Below are positions 42,463-50,494 of a DNA stretch of 64,000 nt, in pieces. Numbering within the stretch: position 1 is the stretch's first letter; the number at the start of each line of letters is the position of its first letter. Source of the stretch: Bacillota bacterium (GTDB lineage Bacteria; Bacillota; Clostridia; Christensenellales; SZUA-584); NCBI GenBank assembly GCA_023415795.1, contig JAEZJG010000023.1:62001-126000 (forward strand), in the 5' to 3' direction. Below the pieces are notes generated by a model. That model searched no databases. It was given only the letters and a program-made list of their open reading frames with translations, and had not been told where the DNA came from. A program made the position numbers and the translations under genes.

Positions 42463-42879
42463 ATGGGCTCTAAAGTAACAACGTGTAAGCAATGCGGGAA
42501 GCTGTTTCAAACATTAGGATCAGTGTATTGCCCAGTTTGCGTTGAAGAAATGGACGAAGCTTTTAAGATTGTTAAGGATTACTTGTATGATCATCGAGAT
42601 GCAACCGTTGTCGATGTTATCAAAGGTACCGGTGTATCTGAAAAATATGTGTTGGCCTTCCTGAAGGAGGGCAGGCTGGATATCGAGAGCAGCGATGAAT
42701 ACATGCTCCAGTGTGAGGATTGCAGCAAGCCAATCCCCAGCGGAAGATATTGCCTGAATTGCCGAAACAAGCTGGCCAATGTGCTGCAAAGTTCGGTGAG
42801 CACAACGCTTACAAAAGAGAAGTATACCCCGGGTGCCAAAGTTATGGCAAAAATGCATTCAAGGTATGGGCGTGACTAA
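42463..42879 (+). CDS. YvyF-like flagellar operon protein (zinc-ribbon, HTH)
   Basis: A 138-residue protein corresponding to YvyF (TIGR03826 type), found just before flgM in Bacillota. It has two zinc-ribbon-like cysteine sets, CKQCG...YCPVC at residues 6-24 and CEDC...YCLNC at about 83-102, around a helix-turn-helix-like middle (VVDVIKGTGVSEKYVLAFLK). Its role is not well established; it may regulate flagellar expression. The ATG at 42463 is chosen because GAGGTG lies just upstream, a better fit than the TTG at 42451. Confidence 0.85.
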   Translation: MGSKVTTCKQCGKLFQTLGSVYCPVCVEEMDEAFKIVKDYLYDHRDATVVDVIKGTGVSEKYVLAFLKEGRLDIESSDEYMLQCEDCSKPIPSGRYCLNCRNKLANVLQSSVSTTLTKEKYTPGAKVMAKMHSRYGRD

Positions 42880-42900
42880 ATTTTTTAAGAGGTGATTGAC

Positions 42901-43176
42901 GTGAGGATCAATTCCATTCCCCCGAAAGAGCTGCTGACACAGTATCTGCATGTACGGGAAAAGTTGGCCGTGGACAAGCCGGCATCGGGTGTGGACAAGA
43001 CTGAGCTGACGGATGATGCCAAAACCTTTTCGACTGCCTTAAAGGCGGTCAAGGAATCGCTCTCGGTGAGAACACCGGAAGAGACGGCTCATATCAACCA
43101 GGTGGCGGCTCAGATAAGAAGCAATACATATACGGTACCGGGCTTCAAGGTGGCGGAGAAAATACTGGGTGTTTAA
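42901..43176 (+). CDS. flgM: FlgM, anti-sigma factor of SigD
   Basis: A 91-residue anti-sigma factor. The unstructured N-terminal half and the C-terminal sigma-binding half (TDDAKTFSTALKAVKES, then ETAHINQVAAQIRSNTYTV and GFKVAEKILGV) follow the FlgM pattern. It binds SigD until it is secreted through the completed hook. The GTG at 42901 has AAGAGGTGAT immediately upstream; the GTG at 42892 overlaps that site and is unlikely. It lies next to flgN, flgK and flgL, the usual order. Confidence 0.9.
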   Translation: MRINSIPPKELLTQYLHVREKLAVDKPASGVDKTELTDDAKTFSTALKAVKESLSVRTPEETAHINQVAAQIRSNTYTVPGFKVAEKILGV

Positions 43177-43205
43177 TGCTGCACCTTAATGAGGGGTGAT
43201 ATTCT

Positions 43206-43709
43206 TTGAATAATCTTTTTTCGCAATTGCTGGATGTAATGCAGCAGGAGTTGGTGGCATATAAAGACATACTCAATAAAGCGAAGCAGACAAAGGATGT
43301 GCTGCTTAAGAACGATGTTGCCATGTTGGATCACATTGTTGCGCATGAGGGAAATGTCGTAAAAACGATCAAGCACCTGGAATCACAAAGAGAGCAGATT
43401 ATTCGGATAATTGCCCGCGATAATGGTATGAGCTTTGCCGATCTGAAACTGGAAGACATCGCCGTACTGAAGGATAATGCAGAACGAAGCAGCTTTTTGA
43501 AGCTGAAAGAAGAATTTAGCAATGTGTTGTCGGAGATCGAGGCTTTAAACAGGGTCAACAAGGCACTGGTGGAGACACACCTTCAGTATTCCGCCTTCTG
43601 TGTTAATCTGTTGACCGGCAGCACAAATACGATTGGTAACTATTCATTATCCGGTCGGATAAGTGAACCGCAGGAGCGGTCGACGCTGATTCTGGATCGA
43701 ATGGTGTGA
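43206..43709 (+). CDS. flgN: FlgN-like export chaperone for FlgK and FlgL
   Basis: A 167-residue helical protein. The FlgN pattern is seen in NNLFSQLLDVMQQELVAYKD, ILNKAKQTKDVLLKNDVAML and the QREQIIRIIARD helix. FlgN holds FlgK and FlgL for export, consistent with the next two genes. The start is TTG at 43206 with GGGGTGAT upstream. The C-terminus (ISEPQERSTLILDRMV) is a natural end. Confidence 0.88.
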   Translation: MNNLFSQLLDVMQQELVAYKDILNKAKQTKDVLLKNDVAMLDHIVAHEGNVVKTIKHLESQREQIIRIIARDNGMSFADLKLEDIAVLKDNAERSSFLKLKEEFSNVLSEIEALNRVNKALVETHLQYSAFCVNLLTGSTNTIGNYSLSGRISEPQERSTLILDRMV

Positions 43710-43722
43710 TAAAGGAGATACA

Positions 43723-45222
43723 ATGTCCAGTTTGTTTTACGGTCTGCAAATTGCCAGATCTGCGCTAACTGCCAGTCAGAAGGGCATCAACCTGACCGGT
43801 CACAACATATCCAACGCCAATACGACTGGGTATACCCGCCAGCGTTTGGTGGTGGAATCGGTGCAGCCCTCTACCACTGCGGTACGCATATCGCCCGTGG
43901 AGAAAGGCGCTGTGGGTGCCGGTGTTGATGTAAAAGCGATAGAACAGGTTCGCAGCGACTATTTAGATCGTCAGTACAGAAACCAGAGTGCAAAGCTGGG
44001 TTATTGGCAGACTCGCGCGGATGAAATGGAATATGTGGAATCGGTGGTCAACGAGCTTTCGGAGGACAGCAGCCTTTCTAGTGCGATAGACGATTTCTTT
44101 AACAGCTTAAATGATCTTGTGGACGACCCGGTCAGCGAAGAAATTCGCACCACAGTGCGGCAAAACGCGCTTAAAATGACGGATACATTCCAGCTGCGCT
44201 ACGACCAGCTGGTTGAGCTGCAAAGCTTATATAACGATACCATGAAGCTGACGGTGGACGAGATCAACACGAAGCTGCAAAATATTGCAGCCTTTAATGA
44301 GCAGATAAGAGCGTACGAGCTGACGGGAGAGAAGGCCAACGAGCTGCGCGACAGCCGAAATCTGTTGATTGACGATCTATCGCAATTGATCAATATCAAA
44401 GCAACGGAGACGTCCGAAGGGTCTGTAACCATCAGCTGTGAGGGTACCGAGCTGCTGAATTATACGACAGTGACCAAACTGGATGCCCGCCCGGAGCTGA
44501 CAGGCGTGGTGTCTGGAGAGCCGGGGCATTATCAGATATATGTCGGCAGCTCAAGCACAGTGCTAAGCTACAGCAGCGGCAAACTCAAGGCGCTCAAAGA
44601 CATGCGCGATGGCGATTCACTAAACAACGTGGGTTTGCCTTATGTTCTTGAGAGCCTGAACACACTGGCGCAGAGCATCGCAAAGGAATTCAACGCGGTG
44701 CACAGCGCCGGTTTCACCATGGCGACGGCGACTATGACTTCAAAAACAGGAATAAATCTGTTTGAGGTGCCCGCAGGCGGTTACGGCGATATCACGGCTC
44801 GAAACTTTTCTCTTTCCAGCGAGGTAATGGACAGCGTATTTAACATAGCGGCATCGAGCAAACAGATTGATCTTTCGGCGAGTAACACGCAAGAGGGCAA
44901 CAATGAGACTGCCTTGGCGATGGTGGCGCTGTCAACCAGCACAGGTATCCCCGTTGTGGGTAATTTCGCAAACTATCTTCATAGCAAGGTGGTAGAGGTG
45001 GGCAGTGTCAGTTCAACAGCAGCCAGCACCTTCGACAGTCAGACGGTAATCATGGATAACTTGAGTGATAGAAGATTGTCAATTTCAGGCGTGTCGCTTG
45101 ATGAAGAAATGGTGAATCTGGTGTCGTATCAGCATTCGTATTCAGCTGCTGCTCGTATATTTACGGCAATTGACGAGGCGCTGGACGTATTGATTAACCG
45201 TACGGGCCGAGTGGGGACATGA
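43723..45222 (+). CDS. flgK: FlgK, hook-associated protein 1
   Basis: A 499-residue hook-filament junction protein. The N-terminus LQIARSALTASQKGINLTGH and NISNANTTGYTRQRLVVE is diagnostic; the C-terminus MVNLVSYQHSYSAAARIFTA then IDEALDVLINRTGRVG completes it. AAAGGAGA lies six bases before the ATG. It is 13 bases downstream of flgN and is followed by flgL. Confidence 0.96.
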   Translation: MSSLFYGLQIARSALTASQKGINLTGHNISNANTTGYTRQRLVVESVQPSTTAVRISPVEKGAVGAGVDVKAIEQVRSDYLDRQYRNQSAKLGYWQTRADEMEYVESVVNELSEDSSLSSAIDDFFNSLNDLVDDPVSEEIRTTVRQNALKMTDTFQLRYDQLVELQSLYNDTMKLTVDEINTKLQNIAAFNEQIRAYELTGEKANELRDSRNLLIDDLSQLINIKATETSEGSVTISCEGTELLNYTTVTKLDARPELTGVVSGEPGHYQIYVGSSSTVLSYSSGKLKALKDMRDGDSLNNVGLPYVLESLNTLAQSIAKEFNAVHSAGFTMATATMTSKTGINLFEVPAGGYGDITARNFSLSSEVMDSVFNIAASSKQIDLSASNTQEGNNETALAMVALSTSTGIPVVGNFANYLHSKVVEVGSVSSTAASTFDSQTVIMDNLSDRRLSISGVSLDEEMVNLVSYQHSYSAAARIFTAIDEALDVLINRTGRVGT

Positions 45223-45243
45223 GCTTAATGGGAGGTTGTTAAA

Positions 45244-46179
45244 GTGCGTATAACCAATGGAATGGCTATGAACGGCTACTTGAGAAACATGAATAAGAGC
45301 ATGTCCAGCATGGTGAAGCTGCAGGATCAAATGGCATCAACAAAGCGCCTGAACAAGCTTTCGGATGACCCGGTTGCCGCTGTTGGCGTTATGAGATATC
45401 GCAACAAGCTGAACATGAGTGCTCAATATAAAGAAAACGTTGAGAAGGGGCTGACATGGCTTCAGCAGACCGAGTCCTCTATGATGGAATTGAACGGGGT
45501 GCTCAAAACGGCATATGAAACAGCCATTCAATCTTCCAACGACTTTTTTAGTCCGGAAGATAAAGAGGCTGCTGCTGCGCTGATAGGTCAGCTGAGAGAT
45601 CATGTGATTACCATCGGCAATGCAAAATCCGGCACTAAATTCATTTTCGGTGGCTACAATACCAACAAAGCACCCTTTGCGGTGGATGCTAGCGGGAATA
45701 TACTATACAATGGCTTGGATATGACAGATACCACCAATGCAGACCTGATAGCTGAAAGCGGCGTTTCCATCGAGTATGAGATGGGATTCAATCTGCAGAT
45801 CAACGTTTCTGCTAACGGCACTGAACTCCTCGGTATGGGAGATAACAACATCTATAAGATACTGGACGACATGTACAATGCATTGAAGAGTGACGCCTCG
45901 GCTGATGAGCTGAGCGGCTTCGCCGACAAGATACTGGCTGGGCAGACCAGAGTACTGTCTAGCGTGACTGATATTGGCGGTCGCGTCAACCGCTTGGAGC
46001 TGATTTCCAATCGGTATGACGAAGATGAGCTGATGTACACGGACTTAAAATCCAAGCTTGAGGATGTGGATCAGGCAGAGGCTATAATGAACTTTAAGAT
46101 GGCCGAGTTTGTCTATAACGCAACGCTGCAGATTGGCTCAAGCATTATTCAGCCGTCTCTTGCGGATTTCTTGAAATAA
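45244..46179 (+). CDS. flgL: FlgL, hook-associated protein 3
   Basis: A 311-residue junction protein with the flagellin-like N-terminus RITNGMAMNGYLRNMNKSMS, then MVKLQDQMASTKRLNKLSDD and PVAAVGVMRYRNKL; the C-terminal coiled coil ends MAEFVYNATLQIGSSIIQPS. It joins FlgK to the filament. The GTG start has GGGAGGT nine bases upstream. Confidence 0.95.
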   Translation: MRITNGMAMNGYLRNMNKSMSSMVKLQDQMASTKRLNKLSDDPVAAVGVMRYRNKLNMSAQYKENVEKGLTWLQQTESSMMELNGVLKTAYETAIQSSNDFFSPEDKEAAAALIGQLRDHVITIGNAKSGTKFIFGGYNTNKAPFAVDASGNILYNGLDMTDTTNADLIAESGVSIEYEMGFNLQINVSANGTELLGMGDNNIYKILDDMYNALKSDASADELSGFADKILAGQTRVLSSVTDIGGRVNRLELISNRYDEDELMYTDLKSKLEDVDQAEAIMNFKMAEFVYNATLQIGSSIIQPSLADFLK

Positions 46180-46203
46180 GGTCGAAGGTCTGGGAGGATT
46201 CAT

Positions 46204-46689
46204 ATGATTATTAATACCGAACGTTTCGGAAGCTTTGATACAAAGGACAGCAAGCTGATCGAGTTTCAGTCTGGGCTGCCGGGTTTTGAGGAACTGAGAT
46301 TTTTCATTATTCTGGAGATTGCGCAGACCAAGCCGATATACTGGCTTCAGTCAATTGAAAACAGCCATGTTGCACTGCCGGTGATATTGACTTTTGAGGT
46401 GCTGGAAGATTATTATATTGATATCAGAGAGAATGAGCTGGAAGACTTGTTTGTGGAAAGTCAGAACGATCTGCTGGTGATGAATGTGGTAGTTATTCCG
46501 GAGCAGGTTGATAAGATGACGGTCAACCTTGCTGCGCCCATTGTTATCAACACAAAACGCGGCATAGGCAAACAGATTATCATCGACGCGCAGGCGCTTT
46601 CTGTGCGCTGGCCTGTGTATGACGCCATAATGAAGAGCTTGCAAAGAGGAGGAGAACAGGATGCTGGTACTGTCCAGGAAAGCCGGTGA
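46204..46689 (+). CDS. fliW: FliW, CsrA antagonist and flagellar assembly factor
   Basis: A 161-residue beta-rich protein with the family core LIEFQSGLPGFEELRFFIIL and YWLQSIENSHVALPVI. FliW binds CsrA and flagellin; free flagellin displaces CsrA-FliW and lets CsrA repress hag. GGGAGGAT lies four to ten bases before the ATG. Its last 29 bases overlap csrA, so the two proteins are made in a coupled fashion, and the target gene hag is convergent next door. Confidence 0.95.
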   Translation: MIINTERFGSFDTKDSKLIEFQSGLPGFEELRFFIILEIAQTKPIYWLQSIENSHVALPVILTFEVLEDYYIDIRENELEDLFVESQNDLLVMNVVVIPEQVDKMTVNLAAPIVINTKRGIGKQIIIDAQALSVRWPVYDAIMKSLQRGGEQDAGTVQESR

Positions 46690-46876
46690 GGGCATCGCGC
46701 TGGACCAGGATATATCGATAGAGATACTCTCCATTGAAGGCGACAGGGTGCGCATTGGTATAAAGGCCCCCAAGGATATGCGGATATACAGAAAAGAGCT
46801 GCTGGAGCAGACGATAGACGTTAACAGAGCGGCAGCCAGTACACCGACGATTTCTTTCACCCCTGCTCAGCCATAG
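46661..46876 (+). CDS. csrA: CsrA, RNA-binding translational regulator
   Basis: A 71-residue protein with the CsrA sequence LVLSRKAGEGIALDQDISIE followed by ILSIEGDRVRIGIKAPKDMR and IYRKEL, holding the RNA-contact residues at L4, R6 and R44-like positions. It binds GGA motifs in leaders and blocks ribosome access. Residues 55-71 are a Pro/Thr-rich tail. GAGGAGGAG lies six bases before the ATG, inside fliW. A terminator follows; hag, its likely target, lies beyond. Confidence 0.96.
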   Translation: MLVLSRKAGEGIALDQDISIEILSIEGDRVRIGIKAPKDMRIYRKELLEQTIDVNRAAASTPTISFTPAQP

Positions 46877-46901
46877 CGACACAGCTGCATCAAGCGGCAT
46901 C

Positions 46902-46931
46902 AACAGCTTCTCGGAAACGGGAGGCTGTTTT
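46902..46931 (+). terminator. intrinsic terminator of the flgF-to-csrA operon
   Basis: AACAGCTTCTCG (46902-46913) pairs over 12 positions, two of them wobbles, with CGGGAGGCTGTT (46918-46929) around a GAAA tetraloop, then TT and a GC interruption before more T. Confidence 0.8.
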
Positions 46932-47413
46932 GCATGTGTTTTTGCGAAAGACTCCATCGCCCTGCTGCCGTAAATAACGCTTTAGCCATACAATATTGTG
47001 TGGCGCGAGACATAGACTGACAAAAGTTGTATGGTTATGAGGACTATTGCTTTGCTGTCTTTTGGTGCCGTTACCATGTTAATCTGGTGTTGTTGTCGGT
47101 GGTTTGCTTGATGGGCGCTGTGCAAGGCGAAATAGTGTACCGCAAGGCTATGAAAGAAAGTACGGTGGAGGGTTCAGGCTATGCCGTTAAAACGGCTTAT
47201 AGGCTAGTCGCTGAACGGATGGATGCCGATAGTCGGACTGTAGGGCGTCTGTGACCACATGCGGGCAGTGGCTGTTCCGTCATACCATTGTCTGTTCATA
47301 CGGGGAAGAGGGGTTCTAATCTATTGAGCGCTGACTCAAACAGGACTGTGGCGTTTAGCATGGAGAAGCCTGGCATGTGGATGAGAGAGCGCCTCACAAA
47401 GGTGATGTGAACG
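46932..47413. other. 480-base interval without a convincing gene
   Basis: Between the csrA terminator and the hag terminator no frame looks real. A plus-strand frame (47027-47254) has mixed composition, no ribosome site and no recognisable family. Small inverted repeats exist (for example around 46989-47006, CCATACAAT/ATTGTGTGG). It could be a decayed gene or an unannotated RNA; I cannot tell from the sequence. Confidence 0.4.
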
Positions 47414-47446
47414 CCAAAACAGCCGGCCAATGGCCGGCTGTTTTGG
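47414..47446. terminator. bidirectional terminator between csrA side and hag
   Basis: A perfect 15-bp inverted repeat (CCAAAACAGCCGGCC at 47414-47428 with its complement at 47432-47446) has a three-base loop; the TTTT/AAAA within its arms can act as U tracts on either strand. It lies 50 bases after the hag stop. Confidence 0.8.
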
Positions 47447-47495
47447 TATGAAACGTTGGAGAAGTTCGGTAGGGGCGAACCCCTCCATGTTTTCC

Positions 47496-48632
47496 TTAAC
47501 GAAGCAGGGAAAGAACGTTGTTCGGAGCCTGGTTGGCCTGAGCCAACATCGCTGTTGCTGCCTGCGTCAGAATGTTGTTCTTGGTGTAGTTCGTCATTTC
47601 TTTGGCCATGTCGAGGTCACGGATGCGGCTCTCGGCTGCCTGCAGGTTCTCAGAAGATGTATCCAGGTTGTTGATCTTGTGCTCAAGTCTGTTCTGAACG
47701 GCACCAAGGTTAGCGCGCTGTGTCGATACCGTGTTGATGGCATTCTGCACATCGGTGATCGCCGAGGCAGCACCTGCCTGTGAGCTGATATCAGTGGAAA
47801 CCAAGTTCAGAGCGGAGGCACTCATGCTGTCGATTGAGAGAGCAAGGCTGTCGCCTGTGTTTGCGCCTGTCTGAATCTTAGCGCTGCCGCCTTTGATGTT
47901 GAAGATAAGATCCTGACCAGCCAGATCATCCACTGCGGCTGAGTCAGCGAATTCAATTGTGACCTTGCGGCCGCCGCCAAAATCGAGGGACATCGTTCTT
48001 GCATTGCCGTTGTTTGCAACATTGTTGACGTCCACAGTACCCAGCGTAGCTTTGTAAGGATCACCCGGGTCTTCCTGTGTGAAGGAGACTGTATACTGAG
48101 TGCCGTCGAGGTCACCTTCAGTATCCTCAAAGCCTTCCAGTTTGACACTCGTAATACCGAGTTCGCCAACCTTAAGGTCCGAAGTAGAGTCGACAGCACC
48201 CGTGGAGCCGAACGAACCATTGAGCAGTTTCTTGCCGTTGAACGCAGTTTTGCCGGCGATATCGTCGATTTCAGAACGCAGAGCAGAAAACTCAGCTTGC
48301 AGCGCGTCACGGTCCACATCGTCCTGGTTGGTATCGGAGGCCGATTGTGTGGCCAGCTCGCTCATACGCTGCAGGATGGAATGGGTTTCGGACAGCGCGC
48401 CTTCAGCAGTTTGTATCAGCGAAATCGCGTCGTTGCTGTTTTTGGAAGCCATGTTCAGACCGCGGATCTGGCCTCTCATTTTCTCGGAAATCGCCAGGCC
48501 GGCAGCGTCGTCACCGGCGCGGTTGATGCGGGAGCCGGAGCTCAGCTTTTCTGTAGCCTTAGCCGCGTTGTTGTTGTTGATCGCATACTGACGATGTGTG
48601 TTCATCGCCATCAGGTTGTTGTTAATACGCAT
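47496..48632 (-). CDS. hag: flagellin (Hag/FliC)
   Basis: A 378-residue flagellin. The D0/D1 N-terminus (MRINNNLMAMNTHRQYAINN, then KATEKLSSGSRINRAGDDAA and GLAISEKMRGQIRGLN) and the C-terminus (QRANLGAVQNRLEHKINNLD, ending NILTQAATAMLAQANQAPNN and VLSLLR) are canonical. The variable outer region spans about residues 150-300. It is the only flagellin gene in the window. The ATG at 48632 has GGAGG eight bases upstream; an upstream in-frame TTG/ATG overlaps that site. Expression is driven by a perfect SigD promoter, and the leader carries CsrA-type sites. Confidence 0.97.
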   Translation of the reverse strand: MRINNNLMAMNTHRQYAINNNNAAKATEKLSSGSRINRAGDDAAGLAISEKMRGQIRGLNMASKNSNDAISLIQTAEGALSETHSILQRMSELATQSASDTNQDDVDRDALQAEFSALRSEIDDIAGKTAFNGKKLLNGSFGSTGAVDSTSDLKVGELGITSVKLEGFEDTEGDLDGTQYTVSFTQEDPGDPYKATLGTVDVNNVANNGNARTMSLDFGGGRKVTIEFADSAAVDDLAGQDLIFNIKGGSAKIQTGANTGDSLALSIDSMSASALNLVSTDISSQAGAASAITDVQNAINTVSTQRANLGAVQNRLEHKINNLDTSSENLQAAESRIRDLDMAKEMTNYTKNNILTQAATAMLAQANQAPNNVLSLLR

Positions 48633-48640
48633 TAAAGTTT

Positions 48641-48674
48641 CCTCCATGAAATTTTTAATTCAGCATCCGTGCTG
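48641..48674 (-). promoter_or_regulatory. CsrA-binding region in the hag leader
   Basis: On the minus strand CAGCA-CGGA-TGCTG (48674-48661) is a five-pair hairpin with GGA in the loop, matching the CsrA target (A(N)GGA in a hairpin loop). The ribosome site ATGGAGG (48648-48641 region) supplies a second GGA about 17 bases downstream. This two-site arrangement, one upstream hairpin and one over the Shine-Dalgarno, is that described for Bacillus hag. Confidence 0.7.
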
Positions 48675-48744
48675 ATTATTTGCTCAGGTCTCGCTCCCTC
48701 TTACAGGCGCCTTGTTTTTGGGTGTTTTGACCCTTACACCATGA

Positions 48745-48771
48745 ATATCGGCACATTATTTCAAGACTTTA
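48745..48771 (-). promoter_or_regulatory. sigma-D promoter of hag
   Basis: On the minus strand TAAA (48771-48768), 15 bases, then GCCGATAT (48752-48745) match the SigD consensus without a mismatch. A leader of about 105 bases follows, starting near a GGTGT/ACACC hairpin (48740-48721). Confidence 0.9.
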
Positions 48772-48892
48772 ATGGAAAATTTAAAAAAATGATTCACGCG
48801 GGTTATTTAGTTTATAAATAAGTCGTACTCTATCATAATCATATATGCAAAGTGAATATATGAACTGAAATAATATATTGTAGGGATGTATT

Positions 48893-50479
48893 ATGGCAAA
48901 TGCGCTGACGAAGCTACCGTCAAGGATTCTGGAATCTTTCAAAAAAATGAGCAAAAGCCAAAAGACGCGAATCATCGTGCTGGCTGTTGTCATCATCGTT
49001 ATCATCATTGCAGCTTCCGTATTTCTGAATCAAAAAAACTATACGGTGCTCTACAGCGGCATGGAGCCGTCTGAAGCGGGCCAGGTGATGTCTACCCTGA
49101 CGGAGATGGGCGTTGATGCCAAAGCCGAGGGCACAGGCACTATTTTGGTTGCGGACGACCAGGCTGATTCCGTACGTATGCAGCTGGCTGCGCAAGGCTA
49201 TCCCAGCACCGGCATCGGCTATGATATATTCCAGAACGCCGCCGGTCTTGGCGTCACTGAAATGGAAAAGCAGGTATACTATCAATTTCAGCTTCAGGAA
49301 AATCTGCGTCAGACCATCAACAAGATGAACAAGGTGGAAGACTCCATCGTCAATCTAGATCTCGGAGAAGATAGCTCCTATGTGCTGTCAGATAATAAAA
49401 AACCGGCATCGGCTTCGGTGATGCTGACACTGAAGAATGGGCAGAAGCTGGACAGCGGCGAGGTAGAGGCCATCGCAGAGATGGTGTCAAACAGCATTTC
49501 GGGCATGCAGGCAGAGGATGTGCGTATTGTTGACTCGCAGATGAATCTGTATAAGGCAGGCGGCGATACCATGGAAGCCAACGTAGATTCGCAGATGGGG
49601 CTGCAAACTACAGTCCAAAAGCAGCTGCAGGATCAGGTGGTTAACATACTGAGACCGGTATTCGGAGAGAAAAATGTACTTGCTGAGGTTAATGTAAAAC
49701 TTAATTTTGATGACAAGAAGACGGAATCAGTTGCGTTTGCCCCGCCCACTGAGGAAGGTGCCGACGGTCTGATCGTCAGCATGAAGGAGCAGATTGAGCG
49801 CATTGGCAGTGAGGCAGAGGGAAGTGAGGCAGCGGGAAGTATGCCGGGTCTGGATTCTAACGGTTCGACATCGGAGTATCTGGCTGAGCTGGAGGGTGAC
49901 GAAAGCTCCTACTATAATATAGCGCGAGAGGCCAACTACGAGCTGAATCAAACCAAGACACAGATAGAGGAAGCCAAGGGCAAGATCGAGGATCTGTCCG
50001 TTTCCGTGGTGATCAACAGCAACGATGCAGAGGACTATACCTCAGAAGTTGCCGCTCTTGTGGCAACGGCTATCGGTGTTTCGGAAGATAGAATTACCGT
50101 GCAGATGCTGCCCTTTCTGGAGGCATCGGAAAACGAGGAAATGCAGAGCGCTATGGAGCTCCAGCAAGAGATGCTGTCCAGCGCACAGAGTGCGGCCACA
50201 ATGCGGCTGGTGATTGTAGCTGTTACCGGGCTGGTGGTGCTGCTCATATTGTTTATGATTATTCGCATGTTCCGCAGAAGCGCCGTAACACCGGAGGGTG
50301 TAGAGTATTTAGCGGACGAGGTTATTATCCCTGGGGCTATGCCAGTACAAAGCGATACTGAAATGAATCTGGACAATCTGGATTCAGACGATAACAAGAT
50401 GTCGATATTGGAAGATTACATAAACAAGAATCCTGAGTCTGTCGCAAACCTGCTGCGCAACTGGCTCAACGAGGAATAG
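48893..50479 (+). CDS. fliF: FliF, MS-ring protein
   Basis: A 528-residue protein with two membrane helices (about residues 25-45, TRIIVLAVVIIVIIIAASVF, and 437-457, LVIVAVTGLVVLLILFMIIR) around the periplasmic ring-building domains. Family motifs are NYTVLYSGMEPSEAGQVMST and GLGVTEMEKQVYYQFQLQEN. The C-terminal tail NPESVANLLRNWLNEE binds FliG. It begins the displaced second flagellar block and is divergent from hag; the upstream region is AT-rich and may hold a promoter, but no clear hexamers were found. AGGGATG lies about nine bases before the ATG. Confidence 0.96.
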   Translation: MANALTKLPSRILESFKKMSKSQKTRIIVLAVVIIVIIIAASVFLNQKNYTVLYSGMEPSEAGQVMSTLTEMGVDAKAEGTGTILVADDQADSVRMQLAAQGYPSTGIGYDIFQNAAGLGVTEMEKQVYYQFQLQENLRQTINKMNKVEDSIVNLDLGEDSSYVLSDNKKPASASVMLTLKNGQKLDSGEVEAIAEMVSNSISGMQAEDVRIVDSQMNLYKAGGDTMEANVDSQMGLQTTVQKQLQDQVVNILRPVFGEKNVLAEVNVKLNFDDKKTESVAFAPPTEEGADGLIVSMKEQIERIGSEAEGSEAAGSMPGLDSNGSTSEYLAELEGDESSYYNIAREANYELNQTKTQIEEAKGKIEDLSVSVVINSNDAEDYTSEVAALVATAIGVSEDRITVQMLPFLEASENEEMQSAMELQQEMLSSAQSAATMRLVIVAVTGLVVLLILFMIIRMFRRSAVTPEGVEYLADEVIIPGAMPVQSDTEMNLDNLDSDDNKMSILEDYINKNPESVANLLRNWLNEE

Positions 50480-50494
50480 GGCGGAGAGCGGAAC

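Noticed and set aside
47110..47250. c-di-GMP (GEMM) riboswitch
   Set aside because: Fragments such as CCGCAAGGCTATG and GGCTAGTCGCTG look similar, but the GNRA-capped P2, tetraloop receptor and spacing are not there, and no gene follows downstream on that strand.
47027..47254. 75-codon plus-strand frame
   Set aside because: No ribosome site, atypical composition and no conserved motif; more likely chance.
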